A DNA stretch of 64,000 nt from Singulisphaera sp. GP187 (GTDB taxonomy: Bacteria > Planctomycetota > Planctomycetia > Isosphaerales > Isosphaeraceae). The notes under the pieces are model-generated. The model ran no database searches. It was not told the DNA's origin and saw nothing but the letters and a program-made list of their open reading frames with translations. The position numbers and the translations under genes were made by a program. Within the stretch, counting starts at the first letter, position 1. The number at the start of each line of letters is the position of its first letter. Location of the stretch: NCBI RefSeq assembly GCF_900129635.1, contig NZ_FSRB01000004.1, forward strand, positions 1-64,000, written 5' to 3'. This document shows, piece by piece, positions 27,201-35,311 of the stretch.

Positions 27201-28282
27201 CGGGAGCCGCGCATGGGGATGTCTCCGTCACCTTGGCCGGCGTCACCCAGACGGTCGCGATCGATCCGGCGACGGGTGAATTCAGGCTCGACTTCTCGAC
27301 CGCGACGCTCGGCGTCCTGGGCTCGCCCTATGCGATCACGTACAGCTTCCTGGGTGATGGCACTTACGCCCCGGTCACCGTGACCACGTGGTGGTTTAAT
27401 GTTACCCCCCGTGACTTGCGGATCTTCGCGCGGAATGTTTCGAAAGTCTACGGTGCTCCTGACCCCGAGTTCTCGGCCCTATTCGACGGGTTCGTCGCGG
27501 GCGAGGGGCCGGGCGTGCTCGACGGTACGCTGACGTTTGCGACGAGCCTCCCGGCCGACAACAAGCCCGTGGGTTCGTATGCGATCACGCCCATGGGCCT
27601 GAACTCGCCGAACTATACCGTGTACTACCTCCAGGGCACCCTCTCGGTGACCCAGGCGACGACAGCGTTCTCGGCGCTCGGTTCGCCCACGGTCATCGTT
27701 GGGACCGCGTCGACGACCGTCACGGGCGTCCTTGGGTCGAACACCGTGCTGCCGGTCGGCCAGTCGGTCACAGTGACAATCTTCGGGCCGAACGGGCCGA
27801 TGGCATCTGGGACGGGCATGATCAGCAGTGATGGCCGGTTCTCCGTAACCGTCCCCACCGCCTCACTGCCGGCCGGAGCGTTCGCGGTCCATATGGTTTA
27901 CCAGGGTGATCTGAACTTCAAAGGCGCCGAGGGAACTGCGGCTCTGGCGGTAACGACCCATGTGGTCGCCCTCTATGATACGACGAAGGCGTATAAGGCC
28001 GGCAAAGCCGTCACGATCGAGATTGCGGTCCAAGACGCGACCGGCGGTTCCCTCGCGTCGTCGAGCCTGGTCGTCACCGCGGTTCAGATCGTCGACGCTC
28101 AGGGAGCCACCTTCATTCCAAGCGCCAAAGGCAATGCAAACCCCGGCGGTGTCTTCAACAAAAACGGGTCAAAGTACAAGTACAAGCTCGACACGAGCGG
28201 CCTCGCCCCCGGGAAGTACACGTTGCTGGTCACGGTCGGCAATGACCCGGTGAAGCACGCCTTGGAGTTTGTCGTCAAATGA
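24296..28282 (+). CDS. Large secreted multi-domain protein with LEGRTLLA motif
   Basis: About 1328 residues. Near the N-terminus FSIEALEGRTLLAS matches the LEPRxLLA motif of planctomycete exported giant proteins. Order (counting from the open frame at 24200): a beta-propeller of YncE/NHL type (~75-290); a galactose-binding-like sandwich (NGDFESGDLTGWYTYTQPG, ~295-480); a second propeller of NHL-like repeats with APDGSLIVAD recurring about six times (~490-770); two PKD domains (~780-1005); an Ig-like segment (~1010-1075); an MBG domain (RDLRIFARNVSKVYGAPDPEF, ~1075-1150); and two further Ig-like domains to the end. The start is probably the TTG at 24296, preceded by GAGGA. It is probably a surface or matrix protein. 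No catalytic motif is visible. Confidence 0.85.
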   Translation: MRAQQGRGHGLFSRRQRQARAARRTSNFSIEALEGRTLLASRLFALPLNGPSVIAELDPQSGAELRRFSTPVPADPFGENGLAFDGRVLYYMPHDNTDRLWELDPDTGSVIRSAAVGDGSGQIDGIGAVGGKVYLQDILNHQLVVVDPTTETVVGRLNVAANLAGGLTGADGPDELVATESFTTAVRIDPATGDVLGRFALPGPILGAAFVDGKLYFGSAQMGQVYVTDRTGNYLETLNIPYPVSALAGDGVVVDTEPEPGAEQIINGDFESGDLTGWYTYTQPGSNGQSIHTYSVADLPSRPYPAPPQGHFAATNDLYGPGTEVLYQNVALPAGQSARLSMLVAYHNQAIGFFTPDTLDALSFQTFANQQIRIDIVDPTADILSTAAGDVLMTVFQTKSGDPNSLAPTEINADLSAFAGRTVRLRIAIAENQNFFDLAVDSVSIQTRQIHPPSAPAAYYVADLEDYGGGTGKVIRIDAATGAQTIVSAGGQFIDPYSVAQASDGSLIVADQGLLGGTGTLFRVDPVTGVQTVITTGEYLVDPFEVVIAPDGSFLVADFGYGGLGRVVRVDPTTGAQTLVSDAGMLQRPFGIATAPDGTIFVASSWYVGETGQVFRIDPVTGVQTLIATGGALVDPTDVVVAPDGSLIVSDPSAMGGQGAIFRIDPATGVQTLISQGGLFRAPIGLAIAPDGRLIVADPGALDGLGALIGVDLVTGAQSVVASGGILHNPLGVAVGTMPTQPPVNTPPTASAGGPYTVEEGTTVTLDASGTTDPDQDPGSLTYLWDLNGNGVFGETGSAASNGDEVGLNPVFSAAGLPGGAILTISLKVIDASGQTSLATSTITIDNRPPIVTLGPDIAINVADTFTAYGSFTDPGVGEDFRASVDYGDGAGLQVLALNPDRTFDLSHVYSRAGTYSVVVYVTDGNGGTDHASLLVTVNPLTPTLYTLGGSITYGQEFATLGGLVTGSAGAAHGDVSVTLAGVTQTVAIDPATGEFRLDFSTATLGVLGSPYAITYSFLGDGTYAPVTVTTWWFNVTPRDLRIFARNVSKVYGAPDPEFSALFDGFVAGEGPGVLDGTLTFATSLPADNKPVGSYAITPMGLNSPNYTVYYLQGTLSVTQATTAFSALGSPTVIVGTASTTVTGVLGSNTVLPVGQSVTVTIFGPNGPMASGTGMISSDGRFSVTVPTASLPAGAFAVHMVYQGDLNFKGAEGTAALAVTTHVVALYDTTKAYKAGKAVTIEIAVQDATGGSLASSSLVVTAVQIVDAQGATFIPSAKGNANPGGVFNKNGSKYKYKLDTSGLAPGKYTLLVTVGNDPVKHALEFVVK

Positions 28283-28324
28283 CCCGGTCCGTGACCGGAA
28301 TTGCCACGTACTTGTGACAAGTTG

Positions 28325-28356
28325 GCCGTCACCGCCGCGACCGCGACGGTGACGGC
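28325..28356 (+). terminator. Hairpin after the large secreted protein gene
   Basis: GCCGTCACCG (28325-28334) pairs perfectly with CGGTGACGGC (28347-28356), with a GC-rich 12-base loop. It lies 43 bases after the stop codon. There is no T-run. Confidence 0.55.
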
Positions 28357-28396
28357 TGGCCCCATTCGGTGGCTCCCTCGCCAACCAATCGAACGT

Positions 28397-28439
28397 TACG
28401 AAGACCTTCGTTGACAATACGAAGGTTTTCGTATAACGT
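28397..28439 (+). promoter_or_regulatory. Promoter with two palindromic BlaI-type operators
   Basis: Two related palindromes, ACGAAGACCTTCGT (28398-28411) and TACGAAGGTTTTCGTA (28418-28433), share the half-site TACGAA. TTGACA (28411-28416) lies between them as a -35 element, and TATAAC (28432-28437) or TAACGT (28434-28439) could be the -10. The layout fits repression of the blaI-blaR1 pair by its own BlaI-type repressor (inference). Confidence 0.65.
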
Positions 28440-28478
28440 GCTCCTCGGTCCAACGGACTCAAGGAGCATTACGCGATC

Positions 28479-28886
28479 ATGGCACCGTCGAAGCCGAAGC
28501 CGAATCTGAACCCGCCCCGACCGACCGATGCCGAGTTGGCCATCCTGCGAGTGCTTTGGCGTAAAGGCCCGAGCACGGTTCGAGACGTGCAGGAGGAACT
28601 CGCCGTCGCGCAATCCGTGGGATACACCACCGCGCTGAAGCTACTCCAGATCATGGCCGAGAAGGGCTTGGTCGACCGTGATGAATCGCGGCGCACCCAT
28701 GTCTATTGGGCGAGCCGGCCCGAGGAACAGACTCAATGCCAACTGGTCGGCGACCTCCTGGATCGAGCGTTCGGTGGCTCAGCCCAGAAACTGGTGATGC
28801 AAGCGTTGGCGAGTAAACCGGCATCGGCCGAGGAGTTGGCCGCGATTCGCACCTGGCTCGCTCAGCTCGAGGGAGATGAGCCATGA
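28479..28886 (+). CDS. BlaI/MecI/CopY-family transcriptional repressor
   Basis: A 135-residue winged-helix repressor: PTDAELAILRVLWRKGPSTVRDVQEEL (first helices), then YTTALKLLQIMAEKGLVDRDESRRTHVYWA (recognition helix and wing), and a C-terminal dimerisation helix pair. This is the standard BlaI/Penicillinase_R architecture at normal length. The family represses by dimer binding to palindromes and is inactivated by a cognate M56 peptidase. Here the peptidase gene overlaps by four bases (ATGAG at 28883), and two palindromes lie 46-80 bases upstream. No beta-lactamase is near, so the regulated genes are unknown; in planctomycetes such pairs are numerous and mostly uncharacterised. Confidence 0.92.
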   Translation: MAPSKPKPNLNPPRPTDAELAILRVLWRKGPSTVRDVQEELAVAQSVGYTTALKLLQIMAEKGLVDRDESRRTHVYWASRPEEQTQCQLVGDLLDRAFGGSAQKLVMQALASKPASAEELAAIRTWLAQLEGDEP

Positions 28887-30454
28887 GCATGTCGATGGGG
28901 TTATTGAACTCGCCGCCCGTGGATGGGATAGGCTTGGCCTTGCTGCATTCGCTCTGGCAGTGTGCCGTGATCGTGCTGGTCCTGGCCGTGATGTTGAGGT
29001 GGATGCGCCACGCCGCGGCACAAACGCGTTACCTGGCGGCATCTGCGGCGCTCATCGCGATGGTGGCACTGCCAGCGGTCACGGCGGGGCGCATCGGGCT
29101 GGCAGATCGCCCCGTGAATCGCGTCGGATCGGTTGCGGCGATCGGGGCGTCAAAGACGATCCCGGTTACGACCGGCCCGATGGGGACGATCCATCCCCGA
29201 TCATTGTTTCTTGCCCCATGGTTGCCGTCCTTTGCTCGGCCCCGAACGCTGTTGCCCGCGTTGGTGAGCGTCTGGGTTGTCGGCGTGGCCACACTGGCGA
29301 TTCGGCTCGTTGGTGGCTGGTTCCTGATACGGCGACTCTGCCGCCGACACACTCGACCGATCGCCGGCCCACTCGAAGCGATGCTCGCCCGACTCGTTGG
29401 GGTGCTCGGGATTCGCAGAGGACTGCGCCTGCTCGAATCCTCCCAGGTCCAGGTTCCGATGGTGATTGGTGGGCTCCGTCCGGTGATCTTGATGCCGATC
29501 GCCAGCCTGACAGGATTGCCTCCGCGACAATTGGAAGTGATTTTGGCGCACGAACTGGCCCACATCCGCCGTCACGATTACCTGGTCAACCTCGCGCAGA
29601 GCGTCATCGAACTGTTGCTCTTCTACCATCCGGCGGCCTGGTGGGTTTCCCGGGTGATCCGCGACGAACGCGAGCACTGCTGCGATGACCTGGCGGTGCG
29701 CGCGTGTGGCAATCGCCTTGCTTATGCGCAAGCCCTGGCCACGATGGAGGGGCTCCGCAGTGCCTCTCAACCCTCCCTGGCGGCTTCGGACGGCCCGCTC
29801 ATGGCCCGGATCCGCCGAATCCTTAATCCGGAGATCATGTCGATGTATCGATTACCTATCGTCGGACCGGGAGCCACCGCGCTGATTGGCATCGTGTTGC
29901 TGGTCGGAGAGCCCGCCCTTCCGCGCGGCGGTTTCGCGAGCGGCGCCCAGGCGGCCGGAGCTCGCCGACCTGAGGAACGAACGTCCCCAGATTCCGCTCC
30001 TCTCGTCCGTAATGATCGTAAGGTCTACGTCCCGATTTTTCGCTCAGGTTCCTTGTCCCGTGTTGTTCAACTGCAACTCACTGAGCTGGTCCAGAAGCAG
30101 ATCGAATCGCAGACCCCCTGGAAGGTTGTCGGCAGGCTCGAAGAGGCCGATACCATTGTCGATGGCACGGTGAACCTCGTTGACAAGTCGATCCAGGCTG
30201 AAGATCCGCAGAACCTCCCGCGCCAACTCATCGGGGCCATTCATGTCCGGGTCAACTGGGTTAACAACCCGCCTCATGCCAACGATCGCACCCGCGAGCC
30301 GACCCTCGTCTCCGCCCCAATCAAATTCGCCCCCGAACTCGGCGAGACTCTGATGGACGCCATGATGCGGAACGGCAAAAAGATCGCCACCAAGATCGTC
30401 GACCAGGGCGTTCGGCGATTTCCTGGGGATTTCCGCGTTCATCCTCGGCAGTAG
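28883..30454 (+). CDS. BlaR1/MecR1-type M56 metallopeptidase with extra LptE-like domain
   Basis: A 523-residue membrane protein. Three or four membrane helices (~15-60, 125-150) precede a cytoplasmic M56 zinc-peptidase domain with HELAH near 223-227 and EREHCCDD, the conserved third-ligand region. A further membrane helix lies near ~325-345. There is no penicillin-binding sensor domain; instead residues ~375-480 read KVYVPIFRSGSLSRVVQLQLTELVQKQIES, then DTIVDGTVNLVDKS, which resembles the LptE (LPS-assembly lipoprotein) fold. The likely role is to sense an envelope signal and cleave the repressor encoded just upstream. The LptE-like end would replace the usual beta-lactam sensor (inference). 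Translationally coupled to the repressor. Confidence 0.85.
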   Translation: MSMSMGLLNSPPVDGIGLALLHSLWQCAVIVLVLAVMLRWMRHAAAQTRYLAASAALIAMVALPAVTAGRIGLADRPVNRVGSVAAIGASKTIPVTTGPMGTIHPRSLFLAPWLPSFARPRTLLPALVSVWVVGVATLAIRLVGGWFLIRRLCRRHTRPIAGPLEAMLARLVGVLGIRRGLRLLESSQVQVPMVIGGLRPVILMPIASLTGLPPRQLEVILAHELAHIRRHDYLVNLAQSVIELLLFYHPAAWWVSRVIRDEREHCCDDLAVRACGNRLAYAQALATMEGLRSASQPSLAASDGPLMARIRRILNPEIMSMYRLPIVGPGATALIGIVLLVGEPALPRGGFASGAQAAGARRPEERTSPDSAPLVRNDRKVYVPIFRSGSLSRVVQLQLTELVQKQIESQTPWKVVGRLEEADTIVDGTVNLVDKSIQAEDPQNLPRQLIGAIHVRVNWVNNPPHANDRTREPTLVSAPIKFAPELGETLMDAMMRNGKKIATKIVDQGVRRFPGDFRVHPRQ

Positions 30455-30890
30455 TGCTCCACCGACCGCCTCATTTGATGAGTGATAATAGACATGTTGT
30501 GATTTTTTGGGCATCACGCCGCGAGGATCGCGCCATTTGAGCCGACAGTTTGCAGAGGTAGCGGCAATCTGTTTGCCCCCGTAGTTGCCGCAAACGCAAT
30601 GCTTCGCCGAACCCGTTTTCCCGCTTTTTCGACGCGCTCGGCCGTGCCTGCCCAACGGGAGGGATCCGATCCTGGCTGTCGATTAATCGGAAATTGTTGA
30701 TGGATTTATAGCGGGTTCGGCGAAGCTTGATCCGCAGAGTGTCAAGGCGCTAACATGATGCGATATTTGGAGACAGAGGACTCTGGAATGGCCAGTACTT
30801 GGTCAAAGTGGTTACTCGTTGCTGTGAAGAAGTCTGCTTGCCTCGAATGCGATTGTCATGCCAGAAGCGGTTTTTCAGGTGGCTTTCCTA
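30455..30890. other. Intergenic region with MITE-like inverted repeat
   Basis: No gene is supported. A 15-bp inverted repeat lies at 30601-30615 and 30712-30726 (described separately). AT-rich patches near 30490-30510 and 30690-30710 are visible. Confidence 0.4.
30601..30726. repeat. MITE-like element with 15-bp terminal inverted repeats
   Basis: GCTTCGCCGAACCCG (30601-30615) and its exact complement CGGGTTCGGCGAAGC (30712-30726) bound a 126-base unit without coding capacity. I see no clear target duplication. It could be a miniature transposable element or a long hairpin. Confidence 0.45.
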
Positions 30891-31361
30891 TCACTTGGAG
30901 ATCGGAACGACATCCTCGATATCCTGCGTTTTCTCCCTGTCCAAGGGAAGATGGACCAATTCGGTGGGCTTGGCGAAGTCGATGTGGTCGAGCTCGATCC
31001 TGCGGACGCGGCGGTTATGCTGCGTGTGGTAATAGATGACCCGGTTCTTGGTGTCGCTGCAGGTTGTCCATTGTGTAGCACTCCGCATTCCCGAGGTCTT
31101 GACTTCGCCTGATCCTTCGGCGGCGCCGAGCGGTACGTTGAAGTTGTCCAGGATGCGGAACACTTCGTACATGGCTTCCTCGCCCGAGCTCGTGGAGCGG
31201 GCCGTTTTGGAGAACGCCACGGCCCGGACGAACCGCGACGGCGGGGTGTAGTCGCCGGGCAGGCCGATCATGCCACTGCCGCCTCCCAGTGGTTTGAAGT
31301 CGAGGTCGGCGATCCTCTTATCCGGCAGGGCGACCGGCGAGAGGTTGATGTAGTTCCTTAA
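30891..31361 (-). pseudogene. Choloylglycine-hydrolase-family gene, 3' part
   Basis: This is the C-terminal part of the gene whose start is at 35174. Minus-strand translation from the insertion point reads NYINLSPVALPDKRIADLDF, then PPSRFVRAVAFSKTA, TQWTTCSDTKNRVIYYHTQHNRRVRRIELDHIDFAK, ending at 30891. These are the conserved C-terminal blocks of linear amide C-N hydrolases (penicillin V acylase and bile-salt-hydrolase fold), including SATQWTTCSDTKN. It is separated from its 5' part by a nested insertion of 3171 bases. The TTAA copy at 31358-31361 is the target site; joining it to 34533 keeps the frame. Confidence 0.9.
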
Positions 31362-32725
31362 TACTACAGCGCCAAGTTGTACCGTCTTGATCCGCCAGCC
31401 ATTGCGAAAGTATGCTCGCCTTCATGGTTTATGGAGGGACGAGTATGGATATCCCACAGATCCGCAAGCTCAAACCCGCGCTGAACAAGTTCCTCAAGCG
31501 GTTCGATGACTGCTTCCCGCGCAAGGACACGCGGTCCCATTTGCCGGTGTACGTCTCCGGGCAACTCTCGGACATCCCCGAAAAGAGTGTCGAGCCGATC
31601 GCCATCAATGCCGGCGTCCCCGTCAGGACCCTGCAGGAGTTCCTCAGCCAGCACTGCTGGGACCAGGACCGGGCGCGCGACCGGCTCCAGCACATCGTCC
31701 GCGACGAGCACGCCGGCCCCAACGCGATCGGCGTCTTCGACGAGACCAGCGACGTCAAGAAGGGGAACAAGACCCCCGGCGTGCAGCGGCAGTGGTGCGG
31801 CTCCGTCGGCAAGAAGGAGAACTGCATCGTCACGGTCCACCTCGCCTACGCCCGCGACGGTTTTCACTGCCTGCTCGACGGCGAACTGTATCTGCCGGAG
31901 TCCTGGTCCTCTGACCGCGACCGCTGCCGGGAGACTGGCATCCCCGACGCTATGGTTTACCGGCCCAAGTGGACGATCGCCCTGGAACTCTACGACCGCG
32001 CCATCACCAACGGTCTGCACTTCGACTGGGTGACCTTCGACGAGGGCTACGGCAGTAAGCCCGAGTTCCTGCGGGGGTTGAGGGGCCGCAGCCAGAAGTA
32101 CGTCGGCGAGGTGCCGCGGAGCTTCATGGGCTGGATCAAGGCACCGCGTGTCGTCACCAGGAAGTATCGCAAGCACGGGCGGGGCCGCGGCCGCAAGACG
32201 CCTCGCCTGGCGAGCGGCAGCGCGCCGGCCCGGCGGGTCGAGGCGATGCTCGATCAGGACGGGTTTCGCAACCAGCCCTGGGTCCGGTGGCGGGTCAAGG
32301 ACGGGCACAAGGGGCCGATGGTCTGGGAAGTCAAGCACTTGCGGTTTTCCCCCGTGGGCGCGGACGGGTTGCCGGGCGAGCCGCTGCACCTGGTCGCCGC
32401 CCGCGACGTCTTGAACCCGGCGGAGTTGAAGTTCTTCGTCGGCGACGCCCCCGAGGAGACGTCGGTGCAGGTGCTGTTGCTCGTCGCATTTTCGCGGTGG
32501 CGAGTCGAGCGCTGCTTCGAAGACCAGAAGTCCGAGATCGGGCTGGATCAGTACGAGGGCCGACGCTACCAGGGGCTCAAACGCCACCTGATCCTGAGTT
32601 GCCTGAGCTACCTGTTCCTGTCGCGGATGCGACAGGAGTTCGGGGGGGAAAAACCTGGGCCTGACGGAGTGCCAGGTACACACCGCAGTAGCGGCGTTGA
32701 TCCCATTCTGGTGGTTGGGGCTGAG

Positions 32726-34350
32726 TTCAAGTTTCGCACTTCTCCCAAATGTCAAATTCCGACTTGTAGATTCAATAGGGCTCCAAAAAAAAACGTCGGC
32801 GTCTCTGTCAGTTTTTGGCAAATTGTTTGGGCCTTACACCGAACAATTTCCCCTGACACAGGACGCCGACCCATGGAACTTACACCCTCCTTCCTCCTCT
32901 TGCTACAGCAATTCACACCCGTCTTCACCAATCCCTCCTTCCACACCTTCACCTTGATCGCCTCCGGCTGGATCCTCTCGAATCGCCACCGCTATATTAC
33001 CGAACTCATCTTCTCCAGCGGCCAGGTTGGCATCGGACATTGGTCACGCTTCCATCGCTTCTTCAGCCATGCCGCTTGGGACCTCGATCACTTCTCGATG
33101 TCCCTGGCCAAGCTTGTCGTCTCCATCCTCGCACCGGGCGCCACTTTTTACTGGGCCGTCGACGACACCCTCTGCCGAAAACGCGGACTCGCCCTCTACG
33201 GCGCCGGCATGCACTACGACCCACTCATCTCCAGTCGAGCCAAAGCTCTCGTCAGTTGGGGACACGACTGGGTCGTCCTCTGCCTGATCGTCGTCCACCC
33301 GTTCTGGGCACCGACCAAAGTCTTTGCCTTGCCCATCGCCATGCGGCTCTATGTCAACCGCCAAGGCTTAACCAAGGGCAAAAAGAACCAGAAAAAGAAA
33401 AAGGCAAAGCCCGATCCCAATCATCGCACCCGCCCCGAACTCGCGATGGAATTGATCCACTTGGCGGCGGACTGGTTCCCCGACGACGAGATCGTCATCA
33501 CCGGCGACAGCGCCTATGGGGGCCAGAGCATCCTCGGCCAACTTCCGCCCACGGTCCATCTCATTAGCCATGTCCATCCCAAGGGGGCCCTCTATGAGCC
33601 AGCGCCTCCCAAGGAGGAGAAATCCAAAGGGGCGCCCCGCAAGAAAGGCCAGCGCCTCCCCGGCATGAAGGAGTGGGCCGAGGATGCGAATCAACCCTGG
33701 ACCCCACACGACTTTGACCAGTTCGGGCTCCATGCCAGCTTGGCGGTCAAGACGATCCAGGCCCTCTACTACAAGGCCGGCAAGGACCGACTCCTGACGA
33801 TCGTCTTGGTGCGTGACCTCCAGGGGAAACGTCCCGATCAGATGTTCTACTGCACCAAGCTCGATTGGACCGTCCCGCAGATTCTCTCGGCCTACTCGTA
33901 CCGTTGGGCAATCGAATGTACTTTTGAAAATACCAAGCAACTTCTCGGCCTCGAGGATCCCGCCAATCGCCTCCCCAAGGCCATCGAGCGAACCGCGCCG
34001 ATGGCGTTGTTTCTCTACAGCTTGGTGGTGGTTTGGTTCCACCAGACCGGTCATCGATTTCTTCGTTTTCCGGTCCGCCCGTGGTATCCGAAGAAGCAAG
34101 AGGCCTCGTTTGCCGACCTGCTGACGACCTTGAGGCGGGTCAGCTATGAGGAGAAAACCGAGGGAGCGCTATCCAACCGGTATGACCTAAAAGCCTGGAT
34201 TGCGCAGCTCACCGAGTTTCTCAGCCGCGCGGGCTGAGCCGACATCGGCCGGAGATTTCGGCCCTCACTCGCACTTGATCAAGGGGTCGCCGGGGTCGAT
34301 AACAGGCCTCGGGCCGCTCCCGATCCGTCCCTGTTTATGCGAAACTTGAA
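32726..34350 (+). mobile_element. Inner insertion sequence inside IS701, 1625 bp
   Basis: Ends share the 13-bp inverted repeat TTCAAGTTTCGCA (32726-32738 and, inverted, 34338-34350). The 5-bp direct repeat CTGAG flanks it (32721-32725 and 34351-34355). Excision restores the IS701 codons WWLGLSAPRK. The only gene is a DDE transposase. I cannot place it in a named IS family with confidence; an IS701-like/DDE_5 relative is my best guess. Confidence 0.88.
32873..34237 (+). CDS. DDE transposase of the inner element
   Basis: The product has 454 residues. Likely catalytic residues are Asp in FYWAVDDTLCRKRG, Asp in DEIVITGDSAYGGQS and Glu in YRWAIECTFENTKQLLGLED, in the D-D-E order of a DDE_5-type RNase-H-fold transposase. 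A basic insert, KGKKNQKKKKAKPDPN, lies around residue 165-180. The frame is intact from the ATG at 32873 to the TGA at 34237, leaving 113 bases to the right end. The open frame extends upstream into the interrupted IS701 transposase, but the inner ATG is the natural start. The intact frame and clean target duplication indicate recent insertion. Confidence 0.85.
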   Translation: MELTPSFLLLLQQFTPVFTNPSFHTFTLIASGWILSNRHRYITELIFSSGQVGIGHWSRFHRFFSHAAWDLDHFSMSLAKLVVSILAPGATFYWAVDDTLCRKRGLALYGAGMHYDPLISSRAKALVSWGHDWVVLCLIVVHPFWAPTKVFALPIAMRLYVNRQGLTKGKKNQKKKKAKPDPNHRTRPELAMELIHLAADWFPDDEIVITGDSAYGGQSILGQLPPTVHLISHVHPKGALYEPAPPKEEKSKGAPRKKGQRLPGMKEWAEDANQPWTPHDFDQFGLHASLAVKTIQALYYKAGKDRLLTIVLVRDLQGKRPDQMFYCTKLDWTVPQILSAYSYRWAIECTFENTKQLLGLEDPANRLPKAIERTAPMALFLYSLVVVWFHQTGHRFLRFPVRPWYPKKQEASFADLLTTLRRVSYEEKTEGALSNRYDLKAWIAQLTEFLSRAG

Positions 34351-34528
34351 CTGAGTGCTCCGCGGAAGCTACTGGAGCGAACCTCCGAAGAGATCGAGCG
34401 GGCGCAACGTCGAAACGCCGTGGCACAGCGGTGCCACACCAAGCGGACAAGGCGAAGGCTGCATGAGTTGGGCATCAAACTCACAGAGTTGCCCCGATGC
34501 AAATGGGATACGACTTAGCGCTGTAGTA

Positions 34529-35174
34529 TTAAGTTGGTCTCGTGCCATTCGTAACTCGGCGCGTTGGTGATTACGCCAAGTGGCGCGTCGAAGATCGTCA
34601 GTTCCCCTTTGAGGTACTCGATGACGATCGCCTTGCCGCTGGGCTCGGTCACGATGTAGTGGACCCCCGCCACGATCCCCAGGGTCGGTTCAACCACGGG
34701 CACGACGTGGACTTTTTGGATGGCCGACCGGGCTTCTTTCACCGATCCGCAGGTCGTGAGCAGATACATACCGACATCGGTAGGCGCCATTGATTCGCCT
34801 GCCTTGGCCGGATCATACTTCTGGTAGACGGCGGTTCCTGGGTGATAAAAGAGGCCGACCGTGATTCCCTTCTCGTTCATCCCGTCGATGACGATGGCTT
34901 TTCCCGCGCCGTCCAGTGCCACGGCACCGTACTTCGCGTTCCAGCACAGACCCGGCTTACTGTCCGGTGTCTGAGCGGTGAACTTGTAATCCCGCGGGAC
35001 GACGACCAGTCGCGATTTGAGGTCAAAGGCGCCCCATTCCAACGTGCGGCCGAACAGCGCCGCACCGTCCTGGGCCTTCAATGAGATGCCCGTGCACGCG
35101 TACGCGACGGGAGCTTTGAGAAGCCAGATCGCAGTCGTCACGAGGACGAACGTTGAAAGCAAGGGGTGCTTCAC
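34529..35174 (-). pseudogene. Choloylglycine-hydrolase-family gene, 5' part, split by nested IS
   Basis: From 35174 the minus strand encodes a signal peptide ending AYA, directly followed by CTGISLKAQDGAALFGRTLEWG. In this Ntn-hydrolase family the Cys exposed by cleavage is the nucleophile. Further family blocks are MNEKGITVGLFYHPG and the stretch TNAPSYEWHETNL before the break. The family hydrolyses linear amides such as penicillin V, conjugated bile salts or acyl-homoserine lactones; the substrate cannot be assigned. With the insertion removed (TTAA kept once) the gene is 1113 bases, 370 residues, one frame, ending at 30891. As it stands it ends four codons past the break with ILQR and is probably inactive. 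Confidence 0.9.
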
Positions 35175-35311
35175 GGTGTGTTTCCTTGACCAGTGCGATG
35201 GTGGGGATCAATCCGAAGTTGCCCGCGAATCGTCGGATTCGCTCGGCGGCGAATCAATTCTACCTCGGAGAATCACTCGCTAATTCTTCGATGCCATCGA
35301 ACAATACGTTG

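Larger units (their letters stand above)
31445..34518 (+). pseudogene. IS701-family transposase, frameshifted and interrupted
   Basis: The first part (31445-32725) reads MDIPQIRKLKPALNKFLKRF, then AIGVFDETSDVKKGNKTPGVQ (first Asp), FDWVTFDEGYGSKPEFLR (second Asp) and RWRVERCFEDQKSEIGLDQYEG (Glu). At a G7 run (32642-32648) the frame slips; with six Gs it continues GGKNLGLTECQVHTAVAAL. The inner element then interrupts it at 32726, and the C-terminus resumes at 34356 with APRKLLERTSEEIERAQRRNA to a TAG at 34518. Removing 1630 bases and one G yields an intact 480-residue transposase. The long open frame joining it to the inner transposase is an accident, not a fusion protein. Confidence 0.88.
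31362..34528 (+). mobile_element. IS701-family element, interrupted by an inner element
   Basis: Its ends are imperfect inverted repeats: TACTACAGCGCCAAGTTGTA at the left and TACTACAGCGCTAAGTCGTA read inward from the right. TTAA at 31358-31361 and 34529-34532 is the 4-bp target duplication typical of the IS701 family. Without the inner insertion and its duplicated target, the element is 1537 bp. It lies inside a hydrolase gene. Confidence 0.9.

Noticed and set aside
31412..34237. A single 941-residue open frame that could be read as a fusion transposase
   Set aside because: The frame joins the interrupted IS701 transposase to the inner transposase by chance; repeats and target duplications at 32721-32738 and 34338-34355 show two separate elements.
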